From Mercurialis annua (taxonomy: Eukaryota; Streptophyta; Magnoliopsida; Malpighiales; Euphorbiaceae), in contig NC_065570.1 in NCBI RefSeq assembly GCF_937616625.2, forward strand, positions 73,187,665 to 73,251,664: a stretch of 64,000 nucleotides of DNA. Direction: 5' to 3'. The notes under the pieces are model-generated. The model saw nothing but the letters and a program-made list of their open reading frames with translations. It did no database searches and was not told the origin of the DNA. A program made the position numbers and the translations under genes. Position 1 is the stretch's first letter. Each line of letters opens with the position of its first letter. Shown piece after piece: positions 60,101-64,000 of this stretch.

Positions 60101-63100
60101 GTTTTAGCACGTAAACTTTCAGGTCAGCATCGAGCAATGCATCAGGAGTGCTATACCGAAAATTAGGAAAAATATCAAGAGTGAGAAGACATGTGCCTGA
60201 TCGTCAGGGGGACAATAACTCCCATTTGTGAACTTCCGGCAGCAACCAAAAGCTTCTGGAGATATCCACACGAGAAGGTCATCAAGCCATGACGCAGCTG
60301 GCTTAGCAATATAGCTAGACTTAGGCATCAATGATGCTCTAGCAATCTGCAGAAGCAAGAAGATAAAATATTCTTGTCAAAGGAAAAAAAAACTAGCAAT
60401 GAAAAGAGTAGTAAGAGCTCGAGGTACATTAGTTAAACGTTGAAGCAACCTTACTTTTTCTGCAGGATTAAGATTTACCCTGAGTGATAAATTATTTATA
60501 AGGTTAGCAAACTAAGTGTGACAATGTAAGTGAAAGATTACAAAGAAAAACTTTGAAGACATACTGCAATTTACAAAGAAACTACCACCAGTACAAGACT
60601 TCAAGTGAAATAAATTCTTATCTAAACATAAAATAGACAGAACAAAAAAAAGCCAACTAGATTACTGTCAGTGTTATATTTCAAAAAACTGCACATGACT
60701 TTTCACTCTTGGATTCTTTATATAATATATGAATAAACCACTAAACATAAATAAATATCAAGATTGTGAACAGAAATGAAGATTGGAATGCATTCAATTA
60801 TAGAAAACCGAGGCGTTATAGATGAGGAAATGAAATAAACAATTACCTCATTCAAAAGAGAATCTGAGTCACATTGGCTGATGGAGCACAACTGATTAGT
60901 GTGTTTTGATTCTGAGCTGAGGAGTAAAATACATATCAGTTTGAAGAACTTGCAGCATGAAAACAGTAATATTAAACTTCAAGTGTAAACTCTTAAGCTG
61001 TCAATGGAAGCTAAGGCTTGAATACCTTTTTCAAAACAATCAGAACTTAGATACAAATGGCCATGAAATTACCTGTAATTGTAGTTCTTCACAACAAAGT
61101 ATAGTGGGGGACCAATTCTAAGATACTTTGAGACATTATCGAAATAACCCTGTTGGAAAAAGAAATTAATTTTTAATTGACAAGTAACCTTGGTACATGC
61201 ATGGATTAAAGTTACAAAACAGTATCAGGTAGTTGAACCTGAAGATATGAGTCCCGTGGAAGAACAATTTTCTGATCCAAACCAGGTTCAACCCTAGTGG
61301 ATAGTGCCTATAATCAGAGATGTTATAAGTTAACTTGGAGATATGTAAGAGGCGGAAACCTTGCAGAATCCAAAAGATAAGATGCTGAATAACTCACAAT
61401 GCCAGCCAACGTTAAAGCAGTAAAGATGGAAATGACAGCTATCTTAACTACCCAAAGACTGAGCACAGGCGCATGGACCTCCTAGGAAATGAAAAATAGA
61501 AGCCCAACTTGATCAGAATGATGAGAAACAATAAGTACATATTACTAAAATGATCATTAGATACTTTTCCAAGTATGTTAAATAAGATAATACAAATCTA
61601 GATAAGATAATAGTATCTAATATTCAATTACCTTCATATATCGAGCAAGTAATCCGGGCCTCCTTTCACCGATGCCTAAACATTCAAATACAATGACAAT
61701 CAGAGTTAAAATCAAAGTATACAATATGAACTAAAATGTATATGCTAGATACCAAATTAGAATTTTTGAGTTTTTCAAGTTGCACCTTTATCAGAGTCTG
61801 CATATGATGATGAAGTTCTTAAACATGGAAAACAATCAACCCTCTTATCCTCTGCTCGCAGAAAGTCAAATACTATCAAAGCAACAAATGCAGTAACTTG
61901 CAAAAGGAAGTCCAAAAGAACAGCGAGTGCTGCAACAAAGGCGTGGCATAAGGTGACTTTGTAAAAGATGGACATGTAGAGGCTTAACACACTAAGGAAA
62001 ATGAACAAAATAATCTAACCAGCAAACATTGAAAAAACACGACACGCTGGCATTGGAATAAAGCTCCCAACTGCAAATGCTAGCACCTCGGATAGACTAG
62101 CAAGTGTTATAGATGGTCCAACTTCCACAAGTGCATTGCTTATTCGTCCTTCTAATGGCAACTCTAGTGGTTGTCGCTTCACAGCATGCACCAAAATACA
62201 CATATTGTCCACCCCTACCTGACATAATATATGTTATTATAACATAAGCCATGGAAGTTGCACATAATGCTTTCGTGAATAACCAAAAAATAGTAGTATA
62301 TCAGTCTAATAGATCATCTAACTTTAGCTTTATATGTCCAAGATAAAGAAACATGGTGGTTCTGAGGCTACGTTGTCAGTTTTTACATGAGGCTATGCTA
62401 TCTCAGTTCCCAAGCGAGATTCTATCAGATATGACATACATTTAGAAAATTTACAGAGCACCATAGCTGATAAGCTAGCAACAGGCTGTAGATTATATGA
62501 GGTCGCTTCCTACTATTTATCTTTCTGGGATAAATGTGGCAGCAGAGATAACAGGTCGGATGACTACTGCCATTTAGTAGTTAACTATTTCCTTACAGAA
62601 TAAAGAAAGGAACGTGTTATCAAAAGTTGGGAGTATCCCATTTAAACCTCTTTCTCACTTATGAAACACTAGATAAGATGCAAGAACATGTCATGAGTCA
62701 CGTCACGACACAGTATAGATCCATCATCAAATACAATTAAGTCTAAAATGTTCAAAAAGAAAAACCCTTACTGCTAACACAAGAAACGGAATGACTTCCA
62801 TGATGATTAAAGTAGATTTTACTCCAATGGCACTAAAAAATCCAACTGATCCAAGCACAGAGAGCATAACAAGTATAACTCCAGAAAGGCCAAGCAATAC
62901 CTGAAATTCAACCAATCATTCATTAAAAAGGACGAGGCTTAATTACTGCAGGAAATTAGGATTCATTAGAGACATGTAAAATGGTTTAAGAGCATAGGTT
63001 CTATAAGAAACACGGTTTAAGGTCAAGGATAAAAACATACCTTCGACGATATGTAAAAAGACGACAAACGAGGTGTGTCTCCAAGAGTAAGAGAGATATA

Positions 63101-64000
63101 GGCAAACATCACAAGATAGCTTATCTATAAATAAATGAACAGGAAAAACAATGAATATGGATTAATTAGGCAACAAAGAATTTCGATCTAAATCGGAACA
63201 AAATGATAAATCTTTTACAGTTTTAAAATATGGATATGATTTTACTAATCAGGATACCATCAGGGATGACTAAAAAGTATTTCTACAGGTTAAATACTCA
63301 ATCCTGATCATTGAAAAGATAGCTACTACTTCACTGGAGGGGCACTTAGTAGACTGTACCATCTTTTCTAGATAATGTATTTGACTCAATTCACCACTTA
63401 CAGGTCTTGGACATACTCTTGCAATAAACCATGATATTGTTACCGCATCGTTTTTGACAAGGACAAGAATTTTACCAATATAGTAATAACATCTGCAGTA
63501 CTTTCTCTTTTCAGTTCTTCCTCAATAGAGCTTTCCGAAGAAAATGACAGTGTAAGTTCTTTTGCTTGCACCATCGGCAACAATTCATCCTATTACAGAA
63601 AACACATAATTCAGATAAATTAAGGATCCTTAAACTATATATGGTCACAATAAGTATTCAAACATTTGTGTATTCTGAATAACTCCCTTTGAAGCAGAAC
63701 AGCGGAAAAAAGGACATTCATACTTAGAACAGATCCAATAACAGTTTTCAATAATTTCCACTGTTTGTATTTATTTATTATTTTAGAACGAAGTTGCTAT
63801 TTTTTATCAATACTCTTGGAACTTGTCCAACCTTAATGAGATATTTAAGGGGACTTGACTGATGTTCTAAGCTTTGGTTACATCTTATAGGTCTTATAAC
63901 AACCCTAACTAGATAATAAAAGAAGTAGGACCATGAAAAACCTAGATTGTGCTTCACCTTCCTAATACATCACATCCTATGACATATATTGAGGATTCTT
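57185..64000 (-). CDS. NPC1: Niemann-Pick C1-like sterol transporter (partial, 5' end outside window)
   Basis: C-terminal part of a polytopic sterol transporter of the NPC1/Patched family, located in endosomal or vacuolar membranes in known cases. Terminal exons in coding order end with 57964-58074, 57780-57847, 57608-57674, 57460-57528 and 57185-57271 (ending RPSVSLQP, stop at 57185). Upstream exons lie at about 63470-63590, 63035-63125, 62768-62900, 62020-62218, 61785-61930, 61630-61675, 61400-61480, 61245-61308, 61073-61150, 60847-60916, 60190-60357, 59755-59800, 59490-59640, 59270-59338, 59110-59178, 58675-58772, 58373-58425 and 58168-58230. The sterol-sensing domain is plain: [40 protein letters not shown] and [20 protein letters not shown]. 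The Cys-rich third luminal loop ([31 protein letters not shown]) and the final membrane bundle ([56 protein letters not shown]) follow. It is intact as far as visible. Confidence 0.93.

Noticed and set aside
1..64000. CRISPR arrays, operons, prophage or a defence system
   Set aside because: The window is plainly plant nuclear DNA with introns; the repeats seen are transposable elements and satellites.

Overview
The window is nuclear DNA from a flowering plant, almost certainly a core eudicot. The genes are split by short GT-AG introns, the intergenic DNA is very AT-rich, and the proteins match plant-only families: NIN-like protein, U-box/ARM ligase, plant B2 cyclin and plant catalases. No assembly or species name can be read from the sequence.

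Layout. 1-3824 (-): 5' part of a plastid starch-branching-enzyme-like gene, running off the left edge. 4392-5699 (+): SmD3, head-to-head with it. 6643-11128 (-): an 806-residue double-BTB/BACK/discoidin protein like Arabidopsis At2g30600. 12226-14554 (-): a B2-type mitotic cyclin with a cluster of MSA mitotic elements upstream. 15.2-28.2 kb: a gene-free block of nested and adjacent transposable elements. 28425-30859 (+): a PUB15-like U-box E3 ligase. 31-37 kb: further mobile elements, one with telomere-like repeats inside. 37162-40721 and 43050-46209 (+): two intact tandem catalases, CAT3-like then CAT1-like. 52129-55845 (+): an NLP4-type nitrate-response transcription factor. 57185-64000 (-): the C-terminal part of a Niemann-Pick C1-like sterol transporter, running off the right edge.

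The order CYCB2 - catalase - catalase - NLP recalls the Arabidopsis chromosome 1 segment CYCB2;3-CAT3-CAT1-NLP4 (recalled, not searched). Here a PUB15-like gene and many transposons have entered between the cyclin and the catalases. The genes are ordinary housekeeping and regulatory genes, not a cluster with one shared function.

The most striking non-genic structures are: (1) a solo LTR (17002-19536) carrying nine 16-bp palindromes spaced about 21.6 bp apart; (2) a long-TIR Mutator-like element (16153-20787) that hosts this LTR and a Stowaway MITE; (3) a 667-bp element with 9-bp target duplications holding degenerate telomere repeats and a minisatellite; (4) an 851-bp MULE-type MITE in a catalase intron and a SINE in an intron of the other catalase. 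I reconstructed exon boundaries by hand from reading frame, GT/AG sites and protein-family continuity; none has transcript support here.
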